Shown one piece after another: positions 25,706-33,529 of a stretch of 64,000 nt of DNA. The DNA lies in the NCBI GenBank assembly GCA_965603495.1, contig CBFDDF010000002.1, positions 62,001 through 126,000 on the forward strand. Reading direction: 5' to 3'. Position numbers and translations under genes: made by a program. Every line of letters starts with the position of its first letter. The stretch's first letter is position 1. Source of the stretch: Thiomicrorhabdus sp965603495 (lineage in GTDB: Bacteria; Pseudomonadota; Gammaproteobacteria; Thiomicrospirales; Thiomicrospiraceae). Below the pieces are notes generated by a model that worked only from the letters and a program-made list of their open reading frames with translations, ran no database searches and was not told where the DNA came from.

Positions 25706-26824
25706 ATGAAGAAAAATATGATAGAACCGATGACCCCTACATTGAATATGATCTCTAATGAGATATTTTGTGCTCAGGATTATGAGGCGCTATCTAGAAA
25801 ATATATAAAACCCGCTACCTATGCCTACATTTCAGGTGGTAGCGGTCAAGATCTGACTTTATTAGAGAATCTTAAAAGCTTTAAAAAAAGGCAGGTCTTG
25901 CCCCGAATTTTACAGGATTGTGCACAAGGATCGACTCAGGTGACATTATTGGGTCATTCGTTGCGCTCTCCTATTTTATTGGCTCCAGTAGCCTATCAAA
26001 AATTGGTTCACCCTCAAGGAGAGCTTGAAACGGCGCAAGCCGCACATGCGATGAATACGCCACTGATTTTAAGTACGCTTGCAAGCCAAACTTTGGAAGA
26101 TGTAGCTGCACAAACACAGCAAACCAAGTGGTTTCAGTTGTATTTTCAAAATAGACCTGAAGAGACCTTAGAACTGGTGAAACGAGTCGAAATCGCGGGT
26201 TATTCAGCTTTGGTTGTTACCTTGGATGCAACCATTCAAGTCGCCAGTATTCAGGCTAAAAAAGCGGGATTTGTTATGCCGGAAGAGGTTTTCGCGGTTA
26301 ATTTACAAACTTTTTCTGCACCTGAGCAATCGGTCTTAAATGCAGATGAGAGTATTGTTTTTCAGGGAATTATGGCCGAAGCACCTCAGTGGCAAGATTT
26401 ACAGTGGCTACAGCAACAAACCACTTTACCGATTATAGTCAAAGGGGTAATGCATCCGCATGACGCCAGCCGTCTAAAAGAGATGGGAATTGCCGGAATG
26501 GTGGTGTCCAATCATGGTGGGCGTGGCCTAGACGGCTCGCCAGCCAGTCTTGATATGCTGCCATTGATAAGAAAAGCGGTGGGCGAAAACTATCCATTGT
26601 TATTCGATGGCGGAATTCGTTCTGGTCAAGATATTTTTAAAGCCTTAGCGTTAGGTGCAAATGCGGTATTGATTGGGCGCTTGCAGGTGTATGCCCTTTC
26701 GGTATCTGGAGCTTTAGGTGTGGCACATCTTCTTAAATTATTACAAGAAGAGTTAGAAGTCTGCATGGCTATGGCTGGTTGTCCAACCATCGACAGTATC
26801 AATCAAGATGCACTTTATGAATAA
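25706..26824 (+). CDS. FMN-dependent alpha-hydroxy-acid oxidase/dehydrogenase
   Basis: 372 residues. TIM-barrel FMN enzyme of the LldD/glycolate oxidase/lactate oxidase family. The catalytic His/Arg segment VVSNHGGRGLDGSPAS, the FMN-binding LFDGGIRSGQDIFKALALGA and ILLAPVAYQKL are all present. It would oxidise L-lactate or a related 2-hydroxy acid. Its place between a siderophore receptor and a PiuC hydroxylase suggests action on a hydroxy-acid siderophore or ligand, or simply iron-responsive carbon use; neither can be proved from sequence. No signal peptide. Confidence 0.88.
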   Translation: MKKNMIEPMTPTLNMISNEIFCAQDYEALSRKYIKPATYAYISGGSGQDLTLLENLKSFKKRQVLPRILQDCAQGSTQVTLLGHSLRSPILLAPVAYQKLVHPQGELETAQAAHAMNTPLILSTLASQTLEDVAAQTQQTKWFQLYFQNRPEETLELVKRVEIAGYSALVVTLDATIQVASIQAKKAGFVMPEEVFAVNLQTFSAPEQSVLNADESIVFQGIMAEAPQWQDLQWLQQQTTLPIIVKGVMHPHDASRLKEMGIAGMVVSNHGGRGLDGSPASLDMLPLIRKAVGENYPLLFDGGIRSGQDIFKALALGANAVLIGRLQVYALSVSGALGVAHLLKLLQEELEVCMAMAGCPTIDSINQDALYE

Positions 26825-26895
26825 GGTTTAATCGGAATTGAAGCCAAGATGAATGTTAAAAATTTTAAAGAATGCACTAGAAATAAGGAGAAGAG

Positions 26896-27582
26896 ATGAT
26901 TTCTGTTATTGAACAAGTTTTAACTCAAGATGAAGTTGTACAGTTCCGTCAACATTTAGGAAACAGTTCAGAATGGGAGGATGGCCTCAGTACTGCGGGA
27001 ACCTTGTCAGGCTCTGTTAAGCGTAATTTACAAATTAATGAGTCTTCTGAAATCGCCATTTCACTAGGCAATCATATTCTCACTAAATTAGGGAATAACG
27101 CTCAATTTATCTCTGCGGCGTTGCCAAATAAGATTTATCCACCTAAATTTAATAGCTATCAAGATGGCGGTTATTACGGTGAGCATGTTGACAGCGCTAT
27201 CATGCAAGTTCCTGGAACGAACATTATGATTAGAAGCGATTTGTCCGCTACCTTATTTTTATCAGAACCTGAAGAGTACGAGGGTGGCGAATTGGTCATT
27301 GAAGATCAATATGGAGCACAACACGTCAAGCTTAATGCAGGAGATATGGTGCTTTATCCGTCAAGTAGTCTGCATAATGTTACCCCCGTTACCAAAGGTG
27401 CACGCATCTCTTCTTTCTTTTGGATGCAGAGCCTGGTCAAAGAAGAGCAAGCCCGAACTATGTTGTATGACCTAGATCAATCTATTCAGTCTTTGTCGGT
27501 CGAAAAACCGAAAGAAGATTCTGATTTACTTCGCCTGACAGGCGTTTATCACAACTTACTCAGACGTTGGTCTGATGTATAA
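26896..27582 (+). CDS. piuC: PiuC/YbiX-type Fe(II)/2-oxoglutarate-dependent hydroxylase
   Basis: 228 residues, ATG behind AAGGAGAAG. The PKHD-type domain shows the iron ligands His and Asp in GEHVDSA, the distal His in SSSLHNVTPVTKG and the following Arg that binds 2-oxoglutarate. In E. coli and Pseudomonas this gene (ybiX/piuC) follows the catecholate receptor (fiu/piuA), as here with one gene between. It is thought to modify a siderophore or to aid iron release. Cytosolic. Confidence 0.92.
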   Translation: MISVIEQVLTQDEVVQFRQHLGNSSEWEDGLSTAGTLSGSVKRNLQINESSEIAISLGNHILTKLGNNAQFISAALPNKIYPPKFNSYQDGGYYGEHVDSAIMQVPGTNIMIRSDLSATLFLSEPEEYEGGELVIEDQYGAQHVKLNAGDMVLYPSSSLHNVTPVTKGARISSFFWMQSLVKEEQARTMLYDLDQSIQSLSVEKPKEDSDLLRLTGVYHNLLRRWSDV

Positions 27583-27596
27583 AGGAGTTATTTGGT

Positions 27597-27884
27597 ATGT
27601 TTAAAAAAGCACTTTTTACACTTATTATTGCTAGTTTTGCTGGTTCTGCTGTTGCAGGTGCAAAATGTCCTAAACAGCCTAAAGAGAAGTGGATGCATGT
27701 TCTCGATATGCAAAAGAAAATCGTCAATGAATATGGATTTGCAATCAAAAAGTTTCAGACAGATGGACAATGTTATGAAATTTACGGCTGGGGTTTGAAT
27801 GATGCAAAAGACAAGTTTGTCAAAGTCGAGGTCTATTTCAATCCTGTAACAGGTGAAATCGTTAAAAAAGAGATTGATGACTAA
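27597..27884 (+). CDS. Small exported PepSY-domain protein
   Basis: 95 residues, ATG behind AAAGGAGTTA. Signal peptide residues 1-21 (LIIASFAGSAVAGA). The mature part has the PepSY pattern (KFQTDGQCYEIYGWGLNDAKDKFVKVEVYFNPVTGEIVKKE) and two Cys that could form a disulfide. It is followed 6 bp later by cytochrome b561, the usual partner in PepSY-cytochrome b pairs that move electrons across the inner membrane. Confidence 0.85.
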   Translation: MFKKALFTLIIASFAGSAVAGAKCPKQPKEKWMHVLDMQKKIVNEYGFAIKKFQTDGQCYEIYGWGLNDAKDKFVKVEVYFNPVTGEIVKKEIDD

Positions 27885-27890
27885 CTGCTT

Positions 27891-28439
27891 ATGTCTGGAA
27901 TGAATAGTTTTGTTGTTTGGGATAAATTTATTCGATTTTTTCACTGGTCGATAGCGATTCTTTTTCTATTAGATTATTGGCTCATCGAAGGCGGCGAAGA
28001 TCTTCATAATTGGATTGGTTATGCCATAGCATTGCTTGTTTTGCTACGAGTGGTTTGGGGTTTTATCGGAACTCCAACGGCTCGTTTCAAAAGTTTTTGG
28101 CCGTCAAAAGCCAGTGTTAAACAGTATATTCAACAATTTCCAAATAAAACATCTTATACAGGTGGTCATAATCCGCTTGGCGGAATGATGATTATATTTT
28201 TATTGTTTATGTTGTTTCTAACCGCTTTAAGTGGCTGGATGCGAGGTTTAGACATGTTTTGGGGGGAAGGTTGGGTACAACTATTTCATGAATACTCTGC
28301 ACATGTTTTGCAGGCCAGTGTTGTGATTCATGTTGTCGCTGTTTTGATAACTCAGAAGCTCACAGGAATAGCTTTAATTATGCCAATGATTACTGGCAAA
28401 AGAAAAATACCCCATTCTAAAAAGAATCACCTACTTTAA
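27891..28439 (+). CDS. Cytochrome b561-type membrane protein
   Basis: 182 residues with four helices and the expected haem-ligand His residues: FFHWSIAI, DLHNWIGY, LFHEYSAHVLQA and VVIHVVAVL. The DKFIRFFHW start is typical of the prokaryotic cytochrome b561/Ni-Fe hydrogenase b-type family. It closes the iron operon and may supply electrons to a periplasmic acceptor, plausibly for ferric reduction; that role is inferred from context. Confidence 0.9.
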   Translation: MSGMNSFVVWDKFIRFFHWSIAILFLLDYWLIEGGEDLHNWIGYAIALLVLLRVVWGFIGTPTARFKSFWPSKASVKQYIQQFPNKTSYTGGHNPLGGMMIIFLLFMLFLTALSGWMRGLDMFWGEGWVQLFHEYSAHVLQASVVIHVVAVLITQKLTGIALIMPMITGKRKIPHSKKNHLL

Positions 28440-28485
28440 AGGGTATGTAAATCCTGGTGCGTTATACGTTCGTTAGGCTTTAGAT

Positions 28486-28511
28486 AAAAACCGCTTTTAA
28501 GCGGTTTTTTT
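28486..28511 (+). terminator. Intrinsic terminator of the iron operon
   Basis: The same AAAAACCGCTT hairpin and T-run as after cynS; the two lie in a duplicated segment. Confidence 0.92.
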
Positions 28512-28540
28512 GTGTCTGAGAATACCTATCTGACATAATG

Positions 28541-28552
28541 ACCAGGCCTGGT
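28541..28552. repeat. Dispersed palindrome ACCAGGCCTGGT, exact copy
   Basis: Exact core in a convergent gap, inside the block (about 28467-28821) that is duplicated at 20325-20680. Confidence 0.9.
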
Positions 28553-28566
28553 AGATATTTAAAACA

Positions 28567-29049
28567 CTATGCTGGCTGGTAGGCTTTAACAAAAGCGGTT
28601 TGTAGATCATTTACGGGCATACGATCACCGCGTGCGTTTGAGGCCATTTCAATCGCTGTATCAGCGTCAAATCCATGTTCGACCATCAATGTAATCGCCA
28701 CAATCCCTGCGCGACCACGACCGCCATGACAATGAATTGCAATAGACTCGCCGTTGGCAATTTCTTGTTTTAAGCGCTGTTGCAGCCCAAGAAGGCGGGC
28801 GGTATCGGGTACGCTCATATCTGTGATAGGAAAGTTTTCGAACTTTAAGCCGTTGGCTTCACAAGCATACGCTTCCATCATCATGCCTAGCTTTTCAATT
28901 TCTTGAGCATGTAGTAGGCTGATGACTTTGCTGACGCCCTGAGCTTTATAATAGGCAAGATCATCGTAGAGTCTTTCGCTAGATGGTTTTGGCATGACGA
29001 ATAGAGCGCCATTGCCGAGGTTGCAGATTTTGTAGAGGGGAGTGGTCAT
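28567..29049 (-). CDS. Dual-specificity/tyrosine-phosphatase-like protein
   Basis: 160 residues from the ATG encoding MTTPLYK; a longer in-frame reading adds 19 residues without a ribosome site. The CX5R phosphatase loop is intact (HCHGGRGRAG), preceded by the general-acid Asp region (FPITDMSVPD). It resembles small cyclin-dependent-kinase-inhibitor-3/DSP-like bacterial phosphatases. The protein substrate is unknown; a PP2C-kinase lies 9 kb away without direct linkage. A broken copy of this gene lies at 20425-20680. Confidence 0.88.
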   Translation of the reverse strand: MTTPLYKICNLGNGALFVMPKPSSERLYDDLAYYKAQGVSKVISLLHAQEIEKLGMMMEAYACEANGLKFENFPITDMSVPDTARLLGLQQRLKQEIANGESIAIHCHGGRGRAGIVAITLMVEHGFDADTAIEMASNARGDRMPVNDLQTAFVKAYQPA

Positions 29050-29109
29050 ATTGCTTTCTTGTCGTTCATTTATAAGTTTTAAGGAATACGCGTATTCTAG
29101 TGGCAATCG

Positions 29110-29121
29110 ACCAGGCCTGCT
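29110..29121. repeat. Dispersed palindrome, one-mismatch copy (ACCAGGCCTGCT)
   Basis: One base from consensus, in the tandem gap between the HD-GYP gene and the phosphatase gene. Confidence 0.7.
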
Positions 29122-29183
29122 AGCTGGTATGCTCTTAAAAGGATAAGACTTTCAAAGTATGAATAAGTGTTTGTAAATTGCGA

Positions 29184-30389
29184 TTAACAGTCAGAATGAG
29201 TTTGTGCATATTCGAGTATTTGTGGGTAAATATTTTGGAATTTTTGCACGAGTTCTGCGTCAAAGTGGCTACCTGCGTTTTCAATAATAAACGCCAACGC
29301 TTCTTCATTTGACCAAGCTTTTTTATACGGGCGTACTGAGGTTAACGCATCATAGACATCACAGATAGCCGCAATACGCGCTTCAATCGGGATATTGTCG
29401 CCTTTGAGGCCATGTGGATAACCTGTACCATCTACTTTCTCATGATGATATACGGCAATGGTTCTGGCGAGCTTAATGAGTTTTGAATTAGAGTTGCTTA
29501 AGATCTTAGCGCCAATCAGAGGATGTTTATTCATCATCAGTCTTTCTTCTGCAGTGAACTTGCCAGGTTTGAGCAGAATCGAATCAGAAATGCCTATTTT
29601 TCCAACGTCATGTAGTGAGCTTGCATAAAGCATGAGCTCAGCGCGCTTTTTATCAAAACCGCACTCCAATGACAGTAAATAACAGTTATAACTCATTCTT
29701 AGAATGTGATTTCCTGTCTCCTCATCTCTAAATTCAGACGCTTTCGCTAAACGGGTAATGATTTCAAATTCATTATCTTTAATTTCTTGAGTTTGCTGAA
29801 CGCTCTTATCAAAATGTCGGCTAAATAAAATACTGGAAATCATTAGGAATGAAATGCCGGCAATCGTTGCAGTGGCGGACATCACGTGAAATACATCCCC
29901 TTGATTGAAGAATAAATATGCCACTGTCGCCGTCATTGGGATAGTGAAAGCAAACAGAACAGGACGGACAGTGCCAAGAGAGATGATGCCACCCGCAATT
30001 AAACCGACAGTGAAAATAGCGGCAATCATGTGATAGCCGGATTGATGCTCTGGAATCTCGACCATAAACAGAAAAGTAAAGGAAAGCGACCAAGCGATGC
30101 TTAAGGCAAAAAGGATAACCGCTTGGCTGCGAATCTGGGTCCTAACAAAAACATCATCAGGTTTAAAAGAGAGTCGGTCGTGCTTGATGGTTTGTTTTGC
30201 AGAATAGTAGCGAATACCTAGAATGCCGTAAACGATTGCTAACCATGAAAGTACTAGGTCTTCTTCTATACCCGATAGAATAAGAAGGGTTGCGAGTAAA
30301 AAGGCAAATACCATATGGGCAATGACTGCAGAGAGGGTCATTTGTGACAGGTAGAGAATGCGACTAGCATTCAGGTGGTTTGCATGCAT
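29184..30389 (-). CDS. Membrane HD-GYP domain phosphodiesterase
   Basis: 401 residues. About six hydrophobic helices in the first 200 residues form a membrane sensor. A linker leads to the HD-GYP domain (about 210-395), with SLHDVGKIGI, NKHPLIGAKIL, HHEKVDGTGYPHGLKGD (the GYP loop) and ICDVYDALTSVRPYKK. These are the metal and substrate residues of c-di-GMP phosphodiesterases that give GMP. It counteracts the GGDEF proteins. Four 11-bp direct repeats lie about 100 bp upstream of its start. Confidence 0.93.
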   Translation of the reverse strand: MHANHLNASRILYLSQMTLSAVIAHMVFAFLLATLLILSGIEEDLVLSWLAIVYGILGIRYYSAKQTIKHDRLSFKPDDVFVRTQIRSQAVILFALSIAWSLSFTFLFMVEIPEHQSGYHMIAAIFTVGLIAGGIISLGTVRPVLFAFTIPMTATVAYLFFNQGDVFHVMSATATIAGISFLMISSILFSRHFDKSVQQTQEIKDNEFEIITRLAKASEFRDEETGNHILRMSYNCYLLSLECGFDKKRAELMLYASSLHDVGKIGISDSILLKPGKFTAEERLMMNKHPLIGAKILSNSNSKLIKLARTIAVYHHEKVDGTGYPHGLKGDNIPIEARIAAICDVYDALTSVRPYKKAWSNEEALAFIIENAGSHFDAELVQKFQNIYPQILEYAQTHSDC

Positions 30390-30424
30390 TTTGTTATATA
30401 TCTTTCTTGAAAAATTATTCGATG

Positions 30425-30534
30425 ATTATAGCTAAATAAAAGCGCAATAGAGCCTGTTTTCCTGTGATTTTTATTAAATATATACAAGCTTTAACAAAAC
30501 CTTAACAAAGTCTTAACGAAGTCTTAATAAATAC
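30425..30534 (-). promoter_or_regulatory. Four 11-bp direct repeats upstream of the HD-GYP gene
   Basis: 30491-30534 reads as four tandem 11-mers: TTAACAAAACC, TTAACAAAGTC, TTAACGAAGTC, TTAATAAATAC. The helical-turn period is that of binding sites for OmpR/PhoB-family activators. A good minus-strand -10 (TATAAT, 30425-30430) with a poor -35 lies between them and the gene, suggesting activated transcription. The regulator is unknown. Confidence 0.55.
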
Positions 30535-30538
30535 TTGG

Positions 30539-30560
30539 AAACGGCTCGAAAGAGCTGTTT
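30539..30560. terminator. GAAA-loop hairpin after trmO
   Basis: AAACGGCTC-GAAA-GAGCTGTTT, a 9-bp stem with a GNRA loop as read on the plus strand. It lies 117 bp past the trmO stop; the T-run is short on the minus strand, so it may be a weak terminator. Confidence 0.5.
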
Positions 30561-30676
30561 TAATGGGGCCTAATACGTCCTGAGGTGATTGGGCTAATTT
30601 ACAAAATTTAGGTTTTTTATCTGCAGTGCGCTTAACGCCAGCACCTTGTTTTATTAAAGAGGCTTAGAGTCGAATT

Positions 30677-31399
30677 TTAAGATATCGATTCAAGTGATAA
30701 GACGGTGATGCAACTGTTTTCCAATTGCCATTTGACATTAAACTCATACAGCTTAAGACCAAAGGTTTTACGTTTATTGATATTGCCAAAGTGGACTGGT
30801 CTTGGGTTATGTTGGAGTGTACTGGTGATCAGTTGAGTCAATAACGGATACTCTGTTACCACCTGCAGAATTTGCTCGGTCGCGGTGGAGGTGAATATGA
30901 CTTCGGTATCGCTGTTCTCAGGTGCGGTGTGCGCAAACCCTCCTAGGGCATCCGGCAAGCTATCGGCGTATGGCAGGTAAGGCTTGATATCGATAATTGG
31001 CGTGCCATCAATCAAATCCAAGTCAGAAACATTTAAATAGAGTTTGCCATTTTTTTTCTCCCAGCCATGATAGCCCAGTACGGACATGCCAATCGGATTA
31101 GGTCGGTAAGGCGAGCGCGTGGCAAAAACGCCCTGGCGTTTCGCACCTTCTCTGGGAGGGCGTACAGTAGGTCGCCAATCTTCATCGGCCTTTATGGCTT
31201 GATGGAAAATAAAGAGCGCCCAAATATGACTGAAGCCTTCCAGACCTTGCAGAGCCTCTTCTCTATTCCATGGAGCCAGTAGTTCAATCTGACCGATATT
31301 GCCTTCGACCAGTCCTGGTTGGCGAGGTACGCCAAATTTCTCTTTAAAGGGACTGTGGATGATGCCGATGGTGTGCAGACAGAGTTGATTTGAGTTCAT
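30677..31399 (-). CDS. trmO: tRNA (N6-threonylcarbamoyladenosine-37 N6)-methyltransferase
   Basis: 240 residues. The TsaA/TrmO N-terminal beta-barrel has HTIGIIHSPFKEKFGVPRQ, GLEGFSHIWALFIFH and the SAM site RPPREGAKRQGVFATRSPYRPNPIG. TrmO methylates t6A37 in tRNA reading ACY codons. The second gene of a pair: the upstream methyltransferase ends 5 bp before its start. A near-copy of the palindrome (ACCAGTCCTGGT on the plus strand, 31308-31319) lies within the gene. Confidence 0.95.
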   Translation of the reverse strand: MNSNQLCLHTIGIIHSPFKEKFGVPRQPGLVEGNIGQIELLAPWNREEALQGLEGFSHIWALFIFHQAIKADEDWRPTVRPPREGAKRQGVFATRSPYRPNPIGMSVLGYHGWEKKNGKLYLNVSDLDLIDGTPIIDIKPYLPYADSLPDALGGFAHTAPENSDTEVIFTSTATEQILQVVTEYPLLTQLITSTLQHNPRPVHFGNINKRKTFGLKLYEFNVKWQLENSCITVLSLESIS

Positions 31400-31404
31400 A
31401 GAGT

Positions 31405-32007
31405 TTAAGCCGTTTTCTGCCAGACCAGAATGCGGTTATTTTGTGGCATTTCATGATCCTCAATCAATTTGAATCCTGCGCTTTCGGCGAGTTCATTACA
31501 CCACTCAAACTCTTTAATACCGCTGTCAGGGTTGCGAGACTTTAGCCAACCGTCAAAGTGTTGGTTACTTTCACTGGTAAATTGGCCGTGGTAGTTAAAC
31601 GGTCCATAGATAGTGATAAGCCCGTTTTCATCCAAGACACGGCTCACATTAGAGAAAAAGTCTTCAACATGCTGTTTGCTCATTATATGCAAGCTATTGG
31701 CACTGAAAATTGCATCAAAGGTTTGCTGAGGCCAGTTTGTTGAAGAAACGTCGAGCGCAAGGGGTTGATTCAGGTTTTCAAGGCTGCTTTCATTAACCCA
31801 ACTCTGTATACCGGGAAGTGCGCTTTTCAAGTCCGAAGGTTGCCAATTCAGACCCGGCATAGCCTGTGAAAAGTAGACGGCATGTTGGCCCGTACCACTG
31901 GCGATTTCTAAAATGCGCTTAAGCTTTGAGAACAGCGGTTGGATAATGGCCAGTATGACTTGTTTGTTCTGTTCACTGGATTCTGCAAAAGGTTTAATAG
32001 GGTTCAT
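31405..32007 (-). CDS. DUF938 SAM-dependent methyltransferase
   Basis: 200 residues. Class I Rossmann methyltransferase with the glycine motif LEIASGTGQHAVYF (SAM binding), WQPSDLK and IFSANSLHIMS, which is the DUF938 family. Substrate unknown. It is the promoter-proximal gene of a two-gene unit with trmO. Confidence 0.9.
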   Translation of the reverse strand: MNPIKPFAESSEQNKQVILAIIQPLFSKLKRILEIASGTGQHAVYFSQAMPGLNWQPSDLKSALPGIQSWVNESSLENLNQPLALDVSSTNWPQQTFDAIFSANSLHIMSKQHVEDFFSNVSRVLDENGLITIYGPFNYHGQFTSESNQHFDGWLKSRNPDSGIKEFEWCNELAESAGFKLIEDHEMPQNNRILVWQKTA

Positions 32008-32050
32008 AATGTGTCTTTATATTCGTCTAAAGAGTATATTTAAATAAGTT

Positions 32051-32062
32051 ACCAGGCCTGGT
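32051..32062. repeat. Dispersed palindrome ACCAGGCCTGGT, exact copy
   Basis: Exact core in a divergent gap, about 40 bp upstream of the methyltransferase start. Confidence 0.9.
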
Positions 32063-32202
32063 CTTTCAATGAATGGGCAGGCTGGCCTCTTTTACAATTT
32101 ATTGCGCTATGCTTGACTAATTGTAGAAGGTTTTGCAGTATAAAGTGACATTGAATTTGGAAAACTTATCACGCTAGTAAGCGTTTAATAAAGGGAATGG
32201 GT

Positions 32203-32529
32203 ATGTTGAGAATAGGATTATTGGGAATTGTGCTGATATCGATGTCGGCATGTAGTTGGATAAACCCTATCGAAGGCGCGGAGAAGGTGGCGGTTTTACA
32301 AAGCGATGAGGTGACTCACTGTGTAAAATTAGGTAGCAGTTCGACCACTACGCTACATAAGGTTGGCTTTTATCACCGCGATGATGAGGCCATGAAAAAG
32401 GAGTTGATCAAGTTGGCTCAAAATGAAGCCATCAAAATGCAGGGCGATACCATTGTGGCAAACTCTGAGTTGATTGAGGGGCAGATGAGTTTTGATATCT
32501 ACCGTTGTAAAACCGTGTCGCAACAGTAA
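32203..32529 (+). CDS. DUF4156-like lipoprotein
   Basis: 108 residues starting at the second ATG (32203), which has AAGGG at correct spacing; the ATG 6 bp earlier is too close to it. A lipoprotein signal ends in ISMSAC, giving the lipidated Cys. The remainder, with EKVAVLQSDEVTHCVKLG and LIKLAQNEAIKMQGDTIV, matches small DUF4156 lipoproteins. Two further Cys (THC, YRC) may pair. Function unknown; envelope location expected. Confidence 0.8.
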   Translation: MLRIGLLGIVLISMSACSWINPIEGAEKVAVLQSDEVTHCVKLGSSSTTTLHKVGFYHRDDEAMKKELIKLAQNEAIKMQGDTIVANSELIEGQMSFDIYRCKTVSQQ

Positions 32530-32574
32530 GGGTATATGGTTGGTATTGTTAGGCTCTAATGCCACTCTGTTTCG

Positions 32575-33501
32575 TTACAAATGAAGTTCGAATAGGGCCT
32601 TAATGTGTTCACGCGCCGAGAGGCTTAAGGCTTCAAGATCGTATCCACCTTCTAATACCGAAATAACCTTGCCTTGAGCAAACTCTTTGGCAATAGCATT
32701 AATCTCTTGGGTAATCCAGAAATAATCCTTTTCATGCAGCCGAATATGCGCCATAGGGTCTAAAGTATGGCCATCAAATCCTGCTGAAATCAGGATTAAT
32801 TGTGGCTTAAAGGCTTTTAAAGCCGGGAAGGCTTGCTCGCGCCATAGTGCTTGAAACTGCTCACTATCGCCGCCTTTTGTCATTGGCATTTTCAGCATAT
32901 TGGGGATGTCAGACTTGGGTTCACTAAAAGGATAAATGTCGTCTTCAAAACTGGACGCAAACCATAGGCGGGGTTCACGACGGGCATAGCTTTCGGTACC
33001 ATTGCCATGATGCACATCAAAGTCGAGTATAGCGATACGTTCATAGCCATATCTCTCAAATGCGTAAGCCGTGCCAATGGCAATATTATTAAACAGACAA
33101 AAACCCATGGCATGATCGTATTCTGCATGGTGTCCTGGTGGCCGTACATTACAAAAAACCTTTTGGGCTTTGCCGGATTCTACTGCATCAACCGCATCTA
33201 AAACCGCACCGACTGCATGCCTGGCGGCGATGAGGCTGCCAGGACTTAAGCAAGTATCATCATCAATACACGTAATGCCTTCTTTGGGTAGTTTAGATTT
33301 AATGTGTTCCAAGTGTGAAGCGGCATGACAGAGTAGCAGTTCAGCATCACTGGCTGCACGCGATTCCATCTGCGGAATCCACTCAAATAACTGGTTACTA
33401 ATCAATTGATCTTGAATTCGACTAATACGCTGTGCTATTTCAGGGTGACCTGGTCCATTGTCATGCAATCGACATGAAGAATGGGTAATATAAAGATTCA
33501 T
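32575..33501 (-). CDS. Histone-deacetylase-family (acetoin utilisation-like) deacetylase
   Basis: 308 residues. The zinc deacetylase fold shows RPPGHHAEYDHAMGFCLFNN, the metal site ILDFDVHHGNGTE, SAGFDGHTLDP and VLEGGYD. The active-site His pair and metal-binding Asp/His/Asp are complete. It is divergent from a GNAT-containing acetyltransferase with only 28 bp between the start codons, so the two probably form a reversible protein-acetylation pair. Family members can also act on polyamines or other acetyl amides. Confidence 0.93.
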   Translation of the reverse strand: MNLYITHSSCRLHDNGPGHPEIAQRISRIQDQLISNQLFEWIPQMESRAASDAELLLCHAASHLEHIKSKLPKEGITCIDDDTCLSPGSLIAARHAVGAVLDAVDAVESGKAQKVFCNVRPPGHHAEYDHAMGFCLFNNIAIGTAYAFERYGYERIAILDFDVHHGNGTESYARREPRLWFASSFEDDIYPFSEPKSDIPNMLKMPMTKGGDSEQFQALWREQAFPALKAFKPQLILISAGFDGHTLDPMAHIRLHEKDYFWITQEINAIAKEFAQGKVISVLEGGYDLEALSLSAREHIKALFELHL

Positions 33502-33529
33502 TAAATTATTCTCCAGTGAAGGGGATCAG

